Assembly: GCA_963556495.2 (NCBI GenBank)
Contig: OY747702.1
Span: 6,159,501 to 6,223,500 of the forward strand
From: Valencia hispanica
Lineage: Eukaryota; Chordata; Actinopteri; Cyprinodontiformes; Valenciidae
DNA: 64,000 nucleotides
Direction: 5' to 3'
Shown here: piece after piece, positions 43,461-55,683 of the stretch
Layout of the letters: each line of letters begins with the position of its first letter
Position numbering within the stretch: position 1 is the first letter of the stretch
Made by a program: the position numbers and the translations under genes
Notes under the pieces: model-generated
Told to the model about the DNA's origin: nothing
The model's database searches: none
Seen by the model: the letters and a program-made list of their open reading frames with translations, nothing else

Positions 43461-44834
43461 ACACAATACAAGCACAGGCCACAAACACTAATGAACAGTA
43501 AAATCACCACACAGCATTAAACAAACCCAGCACACTTCTTTAGAACAGCACAAAAGAAAATTATCAGTACAGTATCTAATTCTAGATATTTGCAAATAAA
43601 ACTCTGAATTCACCATAACTAATTCAATACACCTTATTTACAGTTCACTTCTAACCCAAATCATAGTTTCCTCTTTCTTAAAACTACTGTCTCCCTCAGA
43701 AGTGTACACACATTCTCTTATCAGCGGTCAGTGAAAGACACAGAGGGCCCAGAGAAGCTGCGACTGCAATCACACACACACAAAGATACACACCCACACA
43801 CCAGTTCTCCCTACAGTTTAGCATTACCTCTGCCTAGAGCTGAAGATCTTTGCCCGACCCGTCGGGCCTGGTTCGGGCTTAATTTCTATCATTGTTCACA
43901 GGCTCGGGCCGGGTCGGGCCCAACTTTTAAGGCCCGATTACAGCTCTACCTCTGCCCCTTAATCTCACTTAGAGGAAGCTGGACTATTCAACATCACATA
44001 ACTTCTACACATGGATCAGTAATATGTAAATACAAACTGCAGCAGTTTATATAGGCTACTATATTTACACCCTAGGTGGATTCTCATAACACATAGGCAT
44101 GGCTCAATCACCACAAACGATAACATCAACACAACATATCACAAATTATTAAGCACATGCAACATCATTAGAGAACCTCATTAACTTGGGACTCTAACCC
44201 GGCACTTTGAGCATTATTAGAGAACTCGAATCTCATCAACCGTAGAATTTGTGGTTTCTTAATCTATGGGCCTCAAACCCAGCTTGACTAGCCTTATATC
44301 TGAGACTAGAGGGGGTTGCCATCTAAAGGACTTTAACGTCATTAACCCTAGTTTTAATTGCTCAAGTAAAATTTATGGATCAACAAGCTAACACATTTCT
44401 CTCCCTTTATTTGGTTAAGACCAATATGCAGAATTAAGTTAAAAGGATTCTGCTTTCCTTCATTTTTGCAGGCCTGCTTGGGAGGTCAAAGAGTTCAGCT
44501 GCTAAAACGTATTAATCGAATAAAAAATGCTTGGCTGTCTCTTTTTCCAATAACTTTTCTCGATACTAACTTTGTCCTAGACTCCATGGACGCCTCAAAC
44601 GTCTCGGACGGAAGTTAGGGGTTCCTCAAACCCCGAGTCCCATCCTCACTCGATCTACTGCCTCTCAGTTACTAATCAGCTCCCGCCAAAACTGATCTGG
44701 GGGCTATCACCCCCGAAGAAGACAAAGTTTATCAGACAAAGTTTATCAATATTTCAGTCCTTGGACCATTTTCAGTTAGTCCTGTGACAGTCACATTTTT
44801 AAAATATTCAATATAGCATTCTAGAATTGCGCTG
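43461..44834. other. Non-coding sequence between Gypsy and BEL/Pao
   Basis: Contains a hAT MITE (43835-43948). The rest is AT-rich with no recognised gene. GGGGGCTATCACCCCCGAAG near 44698 and a direct duplication of ACAAAGTTTATCA (44721-44748) are the only patterns noted. It could be part of an old LTR, but there is no partner copy. Confidence 0.4.
43835..43948. mobile_element. 114-bp hAT MITE
   Basis: Ends TAGAGCTG and CAGCTCTA with a perfect 8-bp duplication CCTCTGCC (43827-43834, 43949-43956). The interior has opposed CGGGC/GCCCG blocks. Confidence 0.88.
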
Positions 44835-44849
44835 CTCTGGTTGGCTGCA

Positions 44850-45526
44850 TGTGGCTGACAGTGTCAGTTATGCAGTTTAAGTTAATTTCATTGTTGAAGT
44901 TGCAATAAATAAGTTAAGTTAGTTGTTTAATAAAGGAATACTTTAATTTATATATTGTTTTAAACTTCTCTTTTCAAGGTCCTGCAGAATGTTTTCAGGG
45001 TGGAACTAATGTTCAGTACGCTGTTTTGGTCTGATCAGTTTTTTTCAGTTGCACGTCACACTCAGTAGAGGGCAGCATGGTTTTCCATTGTTAGTCTGGG
45101 TTAGAGGCTTTGAGATGAGTGCAGGGACATTTTTCCAGCGTTTTTATTAAAGAAGTACTGCAAGATGTGTTTTATTAACCCCTTCAAGTTAATGAGGTAT
45201 GCAATTTGTATTTTTTTGTTGCTTGTATGAAAACAAGATGTTTATCTGTGACCAATCCATTTAGTTTATGTTCATAATAATGATGTTAATTTGATACTGA
45301 ATGTGTCAAGATTTTGTAGCAGTCAAATTACGGATTTGTGATGGATTTTTGTTGGGTGATATGATTTATTGTTTATTCTCTATGAGAATGCCTTACTGTG
45401 CAGAAATTTATTATGTTATGTTCTTTGTACAGTTCTCACGGCATGTTTGGTGGCATCCACGTCCAATAAGTGCCAGTAGAAATCAAGAACGCCTTGTGTA
45501 TGTTATTCAACTTGAAGGGAGTTACA
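44850..45526 (+). repeat. BEL/Pao 5' LTR
   Basis: Begins TGTGGCTGACAGTGTCAG, ends GGGAGTTACA. Differs from the 3' LTR by about six substitutions and three indels by eye, one of them 9 bp. Confidence 0.93.
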
Positions 45527-46127
45527 GTGAGAACTCAGTCTGCTCAACACGAGGTGAGGAGACGAGGAACTGCGCCTGTCTGAGAAGCAAGGATATACGA
45601 AGATTCGTCACACTTTAGCATCAGACAGATAAGACTGTGCATATGCCGGTTTTGCAGTTTGCAGCAAGTTTAAAGTTTTACATGGATGATCCAACAAGTG
45701 GTACATTTAAAACAAGTTAAATGTTAGAAGTGGATCAACTTTGGAAATTACTTTAAAAGGACATTGCAAGTACTGAAAATTTAAGTAATCTGGTGCTTTG
45801 CACATTTTTCTAAGTTTAAGGTTCTGTATAGGTGAATTCTTAATTCCTATTTGTCTTATTTTAAGGTTAAAAGTCTTATAGTATTAAGTGCTGTTATATT
45901 TTTTGTTGGTTGGACCACGCATCATCACATTTATGTAGTTTAAAGTGGTAATCATTTAAATATTTTCACAGGGTTCAAGGTGCTGTGAGAATTCTGTTTT
46001 CTGACAAACTTATAAGCCAAGGTTAAGTTTATAACTACTAGTATTTAAGTTAATTTGTTTCATCGTTAAGATAGAAGTTGGTTTAAAAATACTTTATTTG
46101 AGCAAAGTAATAAGCAGATATTGCAAA
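45527..46127 (+). other. BEL/Pao leader
   Basis: Untranslated leader of 601 bp between the LTR and the first ATG. I could not assign a tRNA primer-binding site next to the LTR. A GAG|GTGAGG sequence near 45553 resembles a splice donor. Confidence 0.5.
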
Positions 46128-48590
46128 ATGGAGCAAATAACTGAACACAAAACAAAGAAGGGTGACGTACTTGATGATAATGCGGCAGACCTACAACAGT
46201 CACCCGAAACTGAAGAGGAGCCACGACGAAGTCAGAGAAGTCGAACACTTACTGAAAAAGCTCAAGAACTGCATGATAATAAATCCAAAAAACTTCAGCA
46301 TCGTTTCACTATAACGTATGATAGATGGAAGGCAACTGCCAAACAAGCTAAGAAGGTGATAAAAGGAGCCCCACCTACAGAGGTTGTGCAGGAGTTGATG
46401 ACCAAGATAAGTTGTGCATCAGCAGATGTGAAACACTGCTATGAAGACTTGCGCAAATGTGAAACCCCAGAAAGTGAGATCTGTCGCAGGGTTGACACCT
46501 GTGATGCTGTATCTAATATAATCTTGGAAAATGCATCCACTTATCTTCAAAAAAAGGAAAAGAAAAATATTCAAACAGAGGATTTTGTCTGGCCTAAATC
46601 AGGTTCTGTGTTTTCATCTTCATCTTCTCAATGCACAGGTACTAGGTCTCAAAGAAGTTCCAGCTCTGCAAGCAGCTCAAGCATAAAATCACGACATTCA
46701 AGTGTGTCTTCCATTAAGAGACAAGAAGCTCAAGCAGAGCTAGCTGCCACGCAGGCAGCTCTAAAGGTTCTGCGAGAGATAGAATATGAACAAAATGAAT
46801 TAGAAAATCTTGAGGAAGAAAATAGAAAGAAGATTGCACTACAAGAGGAAGAAAATGTTGCAAGAAAAAAAGCATTGGAAGAGAAGCGCACACAAATAGA
46901 GCGCCTTCACACTGTAAAGAAGCTAAGTGCTGCAAAGGCACGGCTGCAAGTTTATGAACAAGAAACAAGCTCAGATGAGGAGATCACAGAGTTACTGCAT
47001 AACAATGCAGTTCAGCAAAAAGGAACTTCAAAAGCTAAAAAGAGTCCAGGTGAGACTCTGGTGACTTCCCAAGCGGGCAGTGCCACAGTTCTTGCTGAAG
47101 CTATAGCAGAGTCAATTAATGTAAGCCGTCTACCAGTACCCGAACCTTCTGTTTTCACTGGAGACCCGCTAAGATACAAGGACTGGAAGATGTCATTTCA
47201 AACCCTAATAGGCAGGAAAAACATACCAGTAAATGAAAAGGTTTATTACCTTCGTAAATATGTTGGTGGACCTGCAAAAAGGGCCATTGAAAGCTATTTC
47301 CTTTTAGGAACAGATGCAGCTTACAAGTCAGCATGGGATATTCTTGAAGAAAGATTTGGAAGCTCATTCATAATAGCTAAAGCCTTCAAGGATAAGCTTG
47401 CATCATGGCCCAAAATCGGACCCAAGGACAGTGTCGAGCTTCGTGCTTTTGCAGACTTCCTTAAGGGCTGCCAAGCGGCCATGTCCCAGGTTAAAGGTCT
47501 AGAAGTACTGAACGACTATTCTGAAAACCAAAAACTTCTCCCAAAGCTTCCTGACTGGCTGGTAGCTAGTTGGAACAGAAAGGTGATTGAAGTAGAAGAA
47601 ACGTGTAACATCTTTCCTACGTTCAGTCAATTTGTGGAATTCATCATAAAAGAAGCAAATATAGCCTGCAATCCAGTAACTTCTCTTCATGCCTTGAAGT
47701 CAAATGATGGTGAAAAACGAAAGACAACAAAAGCACGAAGAGTTGGTGCAAAGGTGCTTGTGAGCAGCTCTGAAGAGAATAGAGAACTAAAAAAATGCAC
47801 CTTCTGTGAAAAATACAATCATAACATTCAAACCTGCTGGAAATTCAAAGAAAACCCACTTCAAGAACGTCTCAAGTTTGTCCAAGCTAAGAAATTATGT
47901 TTCGGATGTTTACAAACAGGACATAATTCAAAAGGCTGCAAAAGAAGAGACCTTTGTGAAACTTGTAAGGGAAAACACCCGACGTGTTTACATGAAGATC
48001 GTGAAAGAATAAAAAGAAGAGAGAAGTGCAGTGATGAATGTGGAGAGAGTGTAAAAAACTCTGAAAATACTAAGTCAAGGGAAAATACGGACCGCAAACA
48101 CATACCTGAACCTTCAAAGGAAGCTACATCAAACAGAGTAGTACAAAGGAACGACAGCATGTACTCCTCTACAGTTGTTCCAGTATGGTTATCTACATCA
48201 AGTAATCCAGAGAATGAAATTCTTGTAAATGCATTACTTGATAACCAAAGCGATACCACATTTATTATGCAAGACAAGGCAGAAGCTCTGGGAATGAAAG
48301 GAGGGTCTGTGCAGTTAAAACTCTCCACACTTTCATCCAGAAATACAATCATCCCAAGCCAAAGATTAGTTGGACTGCAGGTGAGAGGTTTCTATTCACC
48401 AAAGAAAATTCCTCTTCCCGTAACATATTCAAGAGAGTTCATCCCTGCTAATCTAAATCACATTCCCACACCAAAAACTGCTAGAGCATGGCCACACCTG
48501 GAGCATCTTGCTGAGGAGATTGCTCCATTGATCGAATGTGACGTAGGACTGCTCATAGGTTACAACTGTCCACAGGCTTTGTTACCCTGA
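46128..48590 (+). pseudogene. BEL/Pao gag and protease, ends at TGA
   Basis: ATG 46128 in good context (AAAATGG). About 820 codons. In order: a charged N-terminus; a Ser-rich stretch (SSSSSQCTGTRSQRSSSSA region); a long coiled coil rich in EEN/EEK (about residues 205-285); the DUF1759-like gag region (PVPEPSVFTGDPLRYKDWKM to AWDILEERFGSS); zinc knuckles CTFCEKYNHNIQTC and CFGCLQTGHNSKGC plus CETCKGKHPTC; then the aspartic protease with LVNALLDNQSDTTFI. The frame ends at TGA 48588-48590 but continues open beyond it. Confidence 0.92.
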
Positions 48591-50300
48591 GAAGTGGTCC
48601 CAGGTAAAGACAATGAGCCATTTGCTCAAAAAACAGATCTTGGATGGAGTATAGTTGGTTGTGTCAGCTCATTTCTCGACTATGGTGATGCCATTGGAAG
48701 CAGTCACAAGATTATTATGAAGCCAGTGGAACCTAATCTTCAAACATCTAAGACGCTCACAAGTGAAGTGAAATACATATGCCGAACTCAGGTTAAGGAG
48801 TACATTTCTCCACCAGATGTTTTGAGGATGCTTGAGTCTGACTTCAATGAGAGAAGAGTTGACGATGCAAATTTATCCCAGGAAGATTTGCGTTTCATAA
48901 CCATAATGGAAGAAGGAATCAAGATTAAAGCAGATGGGCACTGTGAAATGCCACTACCATTCAAGAAAGATCGACCAAAGCTCCCAGACAATAAGGCATG
49001 TGCAGTTCACAGGCTCCAATGCTTAAAAAGAAGATTTGAAAGAGATAAACAATATCAAAGAGATTACTCAACCTTCATGAATGAAATTTTAACAAACGGA
49101 GATGCAGAAAAGGTCCCAAAGGAAGAAATTCACAACAGTCCTGTGTGGTACATTCCTCATCACGGAGTGTATCACCCACACAAGCCAGGAAAGATAAGAG
49201 TCGTGTTTGACTGCTCAGCAAAATTTGAAGGCATGTCATTGAATGACCACCTGCTTACCGGGCCAGAATTAACAAACAGCCTGATAGGTGTTCTCTGCCG
49301 CTTTCGCAAGGGACAAGTCGCAGTAATGTGTGATATTGAGCGTATGTTCCATCAATTTCATGTAAGACAAGAGGACCAGGATTACTTGAGATTTCTCTGG
49401 TGGGATGATGGAAACTTCCAGGCTCAACCATCAGTTTATCGCATGCGAGTGCACCTGTTTGGAGCTGCCTCTTCGCCTGGCTGTGCAAACTTTGGGTTAA
49501 AACATGTTGCTGCCCAGGGACACGGTCTCTACAGTGAAGCAGCCATTCGGTTCATTGAAAGAAACTTTTATGTGGACGATGGGCTTACAAGTGTAGCAAC
49601 AGAGGAGGAGGCCATAAAGTTGATAAAAGAAGCAAGGCAACTTTGCAGTGCTGGCAGACTGCGAATTCAAAAATTCATTTCCAACAACCATGATGTACTG
49701 GCATCCATTCCTGTGGATGAGTGTGCAGATTCAGTAAGAAATCGTGACTTAGCTCTTGGTGAGTTACAGATTGAGAGAGCGTTGGGAATCAAATGGTGCA
49801 TTGTTTCTGACCAGTTCCATTTCAGAGTGATTGTGGATGAGCGACCACTTTCAAGAAGAGGAGTTCTGTCAACTGTGGCATCCATTTTTGACCCCCTTGG
49901 CTTTGTGGCGCCATTTATTCTGGTCGGGAAGCAAATACTCCAACAGATGTGTCGAGACAAGGTTGGATGGGATGAGCCATTGTCAGAAGATCTCCAACCA
50001 CGGTGGGAGTCGTGGTTGTTAGATTTAAAGAACCTGGCTGACATCAAAATTCGACGATGTTATCTCACAGATGGGTTTGAAAGGGTTCAAAGATATGAGC
50101 TGCATCATTTCTCAGATGCGAGTGTCCAAGGATATGGCGAATGTTCTTATTTGCGAGCAATCAGTATATCAAACCAAGTCCACTGTTCTCTTGTTATTGG
50201 AAAAGCCAGAGTGACTCCTACAAAGATCACCACGGTACCCCGGCTCGAGCTATCAGCAGCTGTTATTGCTGTTCGAACAAGTGACCTGCTTAAAAAATAG
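48591..50300 (+). pseudogene. BEL/Pao reverse transcriptase and start of RNase H
   Basis: Same frame as the preceding part, open between TGA 48590 and TAG 50298. RT: NSPVWYIPHHGVYHPHKPGK, IRVVFDCSAKFEGMSLNDHL, MCDIERMFHQFHVRQEDQDY, and the catalytic RNFYVDDGLTS. Pao-type linker: FRVIVDERPLSRRGVLSTVA, SIFDPLGFVAPFILVGKQIL. RNase H begins LHHFSDASVQGYGE and RLELSAAVIAVRTSD. The TAG cuts RNase H. Confidence 0.93.
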
Positions 50301-51083
50301 TTGGACGTTCAAGCCCAAGAATTCTTCTGGACAGATTCAAAGGTCGTCCTTGGATACATTAATAACGACGCCAGAAGATTTCACATATTTGTGGCAAATC
50401 GCATTCAGCGTATCCAGGAAGGTTCTGATCCAGATCAATGGAGATATGTGACCTCTGAGAACAATCCTGCTGATCATGCATCGAGGGGTCTGACAGCAAG
50501 GGGACTAATTACTTCCAACTGGTTCACGGGTCCAGATTTTCTCTGGCATGACACATTTCCTCCTAATGATATTAAGGTGGGAAAGTTGGAAGTAGAAGAT
50601 CCGGAACTTCGCAAGACTTTTGTTCATAAGACAGTAACAAAAGCAGATTCACTGCTCAATCATTTCTCAAGGTTCTCGAACTGGACAAGACTGGTTAAGG
50701 CGATTGCAAGACTTATGCGATGTATCAAAGAGATCAAGGGTTTGAAGCCCAGAACCAATGAAGTCTCCAGTCTTGAGGAGAGAAAGGAAGCAGAACTTTT
50801 CATCCAGTCTACTGTCCAAAAGGAAGTGTTTTCTGAAGAAATCAAAGATCTACAATCCGAGAAGACAATAATGAAGGACAGTACGAATAGGCTGCACAAA
50901 CTAAATCCCTTTTTGGATGAAAGGGGTGTGCTAAGAGTGGGAGGTCGGCTGGAACATGCTGATTTACACCCACACATTAAACATCCAGCAATTTTGCCAA
51001 GCAAAACCCACATATCAAGGTTACTGATTGAACACTTTCATCAAAGGGGTTCACCACCAGGGACGTGGGATGACTATGAATGA
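50301..51083 (+). pseudogene. BEL/Pao RNase H end and integrase linker
   Basis: Still the same frame: EFFWTDSKVVLGYINNDARR, VANRIQRIQEGSDPDQWRYV, NPADHASRGLTARGLI (RNase H end), then the basic linker to the integrase zinc domain (LHKLNPFLDERGVLRVGGRL, HISRLLIEHFHQRG). Frame lost at 51081-51083. Confidence 0.88.
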
Positions 51084-52163
51084 GCTGCGGTGAAACGGTA
51101 TTTGGATAGTAGGATGTAGTCACACAGTTTCATCCTACATCTACAGGTGTGTAAAATGTAGAAAGTTAAGAAGAAATACTGAAGTACAAAGAATGGCAGA
51201 TTTACCACGGGAACGAGTTGAAACATCGCCTCCATTTGCTTATTGTGGAATGGACTGCTTCGGCCCATTTTACGTTGAGGGAAGAAAGGAGCTTAAACGC
51301 TATGGTCTTTTATTCACTTGCCTGTGCTCTCGTGCTGTGCATATAGAGCTCCTTGACAACATGACTTCAGATGCCTTTATTAATGCACTTAGAACCTTTA
51401 TTGCCATACGTGGAAATGTCCGACAGCTTCGATCAAATCAGGGAACCAACTTTGTTGGAGCAAGAAGAGAGTTATTAGAGTGCATGAAGAAAATGGACCA
51501 AGAATGCCTAAAACCACTTGGTTGTGAGTTTGTCATGAACCCAGCTTCTGCCAGTCATATGGGTGGAGTCTGGGAAAGACAGATCAAGACAATCAGAAGT
51601 GTTTTGACATCTATTTTGGATGATTCATCCAAAAGACTTGACACATCATCGTTGCGTACCTACCTTTATGAAGTCATGGCGATCATAAATAGTAGGCCCC
51701 TGACAACTCACCTACTCAATGATCCCACTGCTCCACAGCCTCTTACACCGAATCACATCCTGACCATGAAGTCTTCAGTGGTTTTACCACCACCTGGTGA
51801 GTTTGTGAAAGAAGACCTTTATCTGCGTAAGAGATGGCGTAAGGTGCAATACCTGGCCAATGAATTTTGGACCAGATGGAAAGAGAATACTTACTGAATC
51901 TTAAGCAGAGAGGAAAGTGGTACAAGACACAGAGAAATGCCAAGATCAATGACATTGTGATGCTGATGGACGAGGGTCTACCCAGAAATGAGTGGAAGCT
52001 GGCCAAAATCACTAAGGTGTACCCTGGTGACGATGGAACTGTCAGGAAACTCGAGCTATTAATCAGTGATGCGACGTTGGATGACAGAGGAAAAAGAGTA
52101 AAGAAACCAGTGTATCTTGAGAGGCCTATCCACAAAACAGTTACATTACTTGAAGCAGAGTAG
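51084..52163 (+). pseudogene. BEL/Pao integrase, second catalytic residue changed
   Basis: Zinc-domain end (C..C pattern CVKCRKLRR) then the integrase core in another frame (51193-51897): MDCFGPFYVEGRKELKRYGL with the first Asp; VRQLRSNQGTNFVGARREL where the second catalytic Asp is expected but AAT (Asn) stands at 51436-51438; SHMGGVWERQIKTIRSVL with the Glu. The final part changes frame again (51867-52163): ILKQRGKWYKTQRNAKINDI, PRNEWKLAKITKVYPGDDGT, a DUF5641-like C-terminus ending LLEAE. Confidence 0.9.
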
Positions 52164-52266
52164 TTCAGAGCTCTGATTTCTTTAACTTATGTTTAACCTA
52201 ATGCACTATTTACATTTATTTTCCTTGTATTCAGGTTTAGTGAAATCACCAGTGATTTGGTGGGAG

Positions 52267-52950
52267 TGTGGCTGACAGTGTCAGTTATGCAGTTTAAGTT
52301 AATTTCATTGTTGAAGTTGCAATAAATAAGTTAAGTTAGTTGTTTAATAAAGGAATACTTTAATTTATATATTGTTTTAAACTTCTCTTTTCAAGGTCCT
52401 GCAGAATGTTTTCAGGTTGGAACTAATGTTCAGTACGCTGTTTTGGTCTGATCAGTTTTTTCAGTTGCACGTCACACTCAGTAGAGGGCAGCATGGTTTT
52501 CCACTGTTAGTCTGGGTTAGAGGCTTTGAGATGAGTGCAGGGACATTTTTCCAGCGTTTTTATTAAAGAAGTACTGCAAGATGTGTTTTATTAACCCCTT
52601 CAAGTTAATGCGGCCAATGAGGTATGCAATTTGTATTTTTTTGTTGCTTGTATGAAAATAAGATGTTTATCTGTGACCAATCTATTTAGTTTATGTTCAT
52701 AATAATGATGTTAATTTGATACTGAATGTGTCAAGATTTTGTAGCAGTCAAATTACGGATTTGTGATGGATTTTTGTTGGGTGATATGATTTATTGTTTA
52801 TTCTCTATGAGAATGCCTTACTGTGCAGAAATTTATTATGTTATGTTCTTTGTACAGTTCTCACGGCATGTTTGGTGGCATCCACGTCCAATAAATGCCA
52901 GTGAAATCAAGAACGCCTTGTGTACGTTATTCAACTTGAAGGGAGTTACA
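52267..52950 (+). repeat. BEL/Pao 3' LTR
   Basis: As the 5' LTR but with 9 extra bases (GCGGCCAAT-type duplication near 52611) and two single-base deletions. Confidence 0.93.
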
Positions 52951-52955
52951 CTGCA

Positions 52956-53400
52956 TGTTGGACTGGCTATGTTGGCTACATATTAAGTTTTGGTTTGTTG
53001 TACATTGGTTCCTCTTTTTTTCTTAAAGAAGATTGCATTTTTTTGACCTGTATACTTTCTAGGTTTTGGTGCTGTGAAGCTGGAAGGAATTTTGCTGTAA
53101 ATGTTTCCCTTTTTGACAATTTGTTATGATTCGTAACCATGGCAACAATGTGGTGTACAGCCGGGAGCAGCTGATTAACATGGCAAAAGCTGAAATAATA
53201 CCTCAACTGAAGCCACAAATCCCTGATGAGTTGATAAGGAGAAGACGTGGATGCAGAGCAGGAGCAAAAAGGAGACAGAGAAAGAGGAAGTTCAAGCCAT
53301 CTCTTCCATCGATCATAATGGGCAACATAAGATCAGTGGCTAACAAGATGGATGAACTCCAAGCCCTTACAAGGACTCAGCCAGAGTACCGTGAATGCAT
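52956..53400 (+). mobile_element. Rex1 5' end, split by the BEL/Pao insertion
   Basis: 5'UTR and start of the Rex1 frame (53126-53422): NHGNNVVYSREQLINMAKAE, PQIPDELIRRRRGCRAGAKR, SIIMGNIRSVANKMDELQAL, TRTQPEYREC, after which Rex1 similarity stops. The same 5'UTR words occur in the copy at 33405. GCTGCTCTGGTTGGCTGCA at 44831-44849 looks like the left part, so BEL/Pao inserted within Rex1 5' sequence. Confidence 0.75.
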
Positions 53401-53422
53401 GTGTTTACATTCATTTACATGA

Positions 53423-54520
53423 CGCTAAAATCTGGCGGTACAAAAATTTAAAGTTTGTGTTGTTAGCCTTTGTCATTTGCTTAGACATGTTTTTGTATAC
53501 ATTTCTTTAATCAATCATCGCTCGTAGAGGAGCTCATATGGTGTTCCCATGGTTCTTCATGTGTTGCCACTTATAAGTTTGAATTTTGGTAATTAAGCTT
53601 TTTTTTCATATAATTTAGGGGCTGTAACAATGAGGAACTGTTACATTTATACTCGGCTACATTGATTGTACATAGAGACTGAACAGTTAAGAAAAACGGT
53701 TTTGATTGAGTTTATTTGGATTTGGTGTTTGTCTTTGTTTGCAGGTCCCATCTTTATCATTCCTGTAAAGGCAATTAGATCACTTTCAATTTTCAGTACT
53801 ATTCTACATAATTGGGTAAACATACTTTTAAAATTATGATTTACTTGGTAAATTCTTTCCAGACATTACCTCTGTCATTTCCTGTTTCCATGCAGGTGTG
53901 CACAAACAAAATGTTCCCCGAGGGTTTTTGCACACCTTTAGTAGTTCTAGGACTGCTCCATGTTGGGAAAGGATTTAGGGGAGGGGTGCTTTGGCATGTT
54001 ATGTTTTCTGTTTACATTTGCAGTAATTATTGTTTAACATATTTTCAGTTTGGTAAAATATATACGGTATAGTTGGTAAATGCATTCTTTGCACTTTAAT
54101 GTAAATGTTTCTGCTTCTATTTCAGAGTGCATCAGTTTTAACCCATGAATGGTTTTTCCCAATTTAGGTCACCTGTATATAACTGTCTGTCTTCCATTCT
54201 TCTGTTGTTGGTATGGGTTGGTTTGTATCACAGTTGGAAAATAAAAATAATAAGAAGAAGCAGCTTCCACTGATGTCCTTCTCAGGTTGTTTTGTGCTAC
54301 TGTTTGGGTCTCACTTCCATAACCACTCGACATCCATGACAGGTATGTGACAGGGGCCAAAGATATGATTGCTTCTTTTAAGAGAAACTATAACCTCTTG
54401 ACCGGGGCAAAAAGGTCACCGTAGCATGTATGTAGAAGAATAAATCCAATTGCACACCTTATGCTTACAGTACACTTATAATAACACTCAAACACTGTAG
54501 AACCTGGGATCTCAGTAGAG
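53423..54520. other. Non-coding sequence
   Basis: About 1.1 kb AT-rich, no recognised feature; the open frame at 53812-54072 has no similarity. Confidence 0.4.
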
Positions 54521-55089
54521 CAGTGTTTCTCAAGCTTTTATTTATCATTCCCCACTTTGGGCAAAGGAGCATACACAAGCCCCCGCTGCTTTTATCGCCC
54601 CAACAGAATTTTGATCACGCCTACATTTTTAAAGTATTCTATTTATTTAAATAGCAGAGTTAGTCTACAAGTTTTTAAGGGTATAAAATAGTTGGAAAAA
54701 GGGGTTGCGCACTGTTATAAAACCGGCTCAGAAATATATGCTGTCAGTTGTTGCTACATGTAGAACTTCAGCTCAGTTGGAGAAAATAAAAGTTGTAGTT
54801 TTATCACAAATACAAAGCTTTCAAAAATACAAAAAAAGAAAAATAAATAAAGAGCAAGATACTAATCCCTGTATTTCCTCCGTGGTTGACTGTGTGAGTT
54901 CTCTGACTCTGAAATGTTCCCTGATCTTTTTAGATATTTGTCCATTTTGTAGATGAAATCTCTGATAATGCAGCTACTTCAGCTTGTTTTGTTCTGCTGC
55001 AATATATTCTGACGTCAAACTCCCACGCCCCAACTGCAATACCTCTGCGCCCCACTAGTGGGGCTCGCCCCATAGTTTGAGAAACACTG
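54521..55089. mobile_element. hAT MITE, 569 bp
   Basis: Ends CAGTGTTTCTCAA and TTGAGAAACACTG; perfect 8-bp duplication CAGTAGAG (54513-54520, 55090-55097). CAGNGNTTCTCAA termini are those of the Charlie/Buster type of hAT. No transposase. Confidence 0.9.
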
Positions 55090-55097
55090 CAGTAGAG

Positions 55098-55683
55098 TAT
55101 AGTTCCCCATGTGTTCTGCTGCAAAAACTATAGTTTAGCATTCACGGATTAACACAGTTATGTTTCCGTCCTCACTTATTTTCTGTCTGTGTTATGAGCG
55201 CAATCCTAGTTAAGATAGACCTGCAGGGGGAGGTCATCCTCTTGCAGGCCAATAACACATGGGGTGATTAAAAGAAACGTACTGTATGCACATGTGTAAT
55301 GAAGATATAATTTTGGTTATGAAAAGAACTGCTCAAGTTAATGACTGTGCATTTCCTAAATGCTTCTGTTTGTTTTTTTGTCAACAGTGATTTTCTCTGT
55401 TTAGTACATCAGGCGGTGAATGGAGGCTGATGAGAGGAGAGCCCAGGAGAACAAGGACAGGATGTATAGTCTGTTTTCTGTTTGAATACATTTTTTCTTG
55501 TCACATTTGATGTTTAGTTATTTGGTATTTGTTATGAATAAACTGATTGAACAACTAGTAATTCTCTAACTCATTTGATCAACTGTTTTATTGTTAATTA
55601 GGCTCTTGGAACAATTAGAAATAACTAATGAATGAAAAAATTTGTAAGACATCAAAAATATTTACAGAATGAATTGTGTAGCT
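55098..55683. other. Non-coding sequence
   Basis: No gene recognised. A T-rich AG-ending tract near 55387 and AATAAA near 55536 could mark a terminal exon of an unknown gene, but no coding sequence supports it. Confidence 0.3.

Larger units (their letters stand above)
44850..52950 (+). mobile_element. BEL/Pao LTR retrotransposon, recent but defective
   Basis: 8.1-kb element with LTRs of 677 bp (44850-45526) and 684 bp (52267-52950), TG...CA ends and a perfect 5-bp duplication CTGCA (44845-44849, 52951-52955). Gene order gag, protease, RT, RNase H, integrase with a DUF5641-like end matches BEL/Pao (RT with a YVDD box). A purine stretch GGTGGGAG precedes the 3' LTR. Coding is one frame from 46128 to 51083, broken by TGA 48588-48590 and TAG 50298-50300, then two frame changes in the integrase region. 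Confidence 0.95.

Noticed and set aside
43461..44834. Endogenous retrovirus LTR
   Set aside because: Some C-rich and direct-repeat features, but no second LTR, primer site or coding region in the window.
45301..45618. 105-codon frame in the BEL/Pao 5' LTR (also at 52726)
   Set aside because: Lies in both LTRs but diverges after the LTR end; no similarity to a protein family. Treated as LTR sequence.
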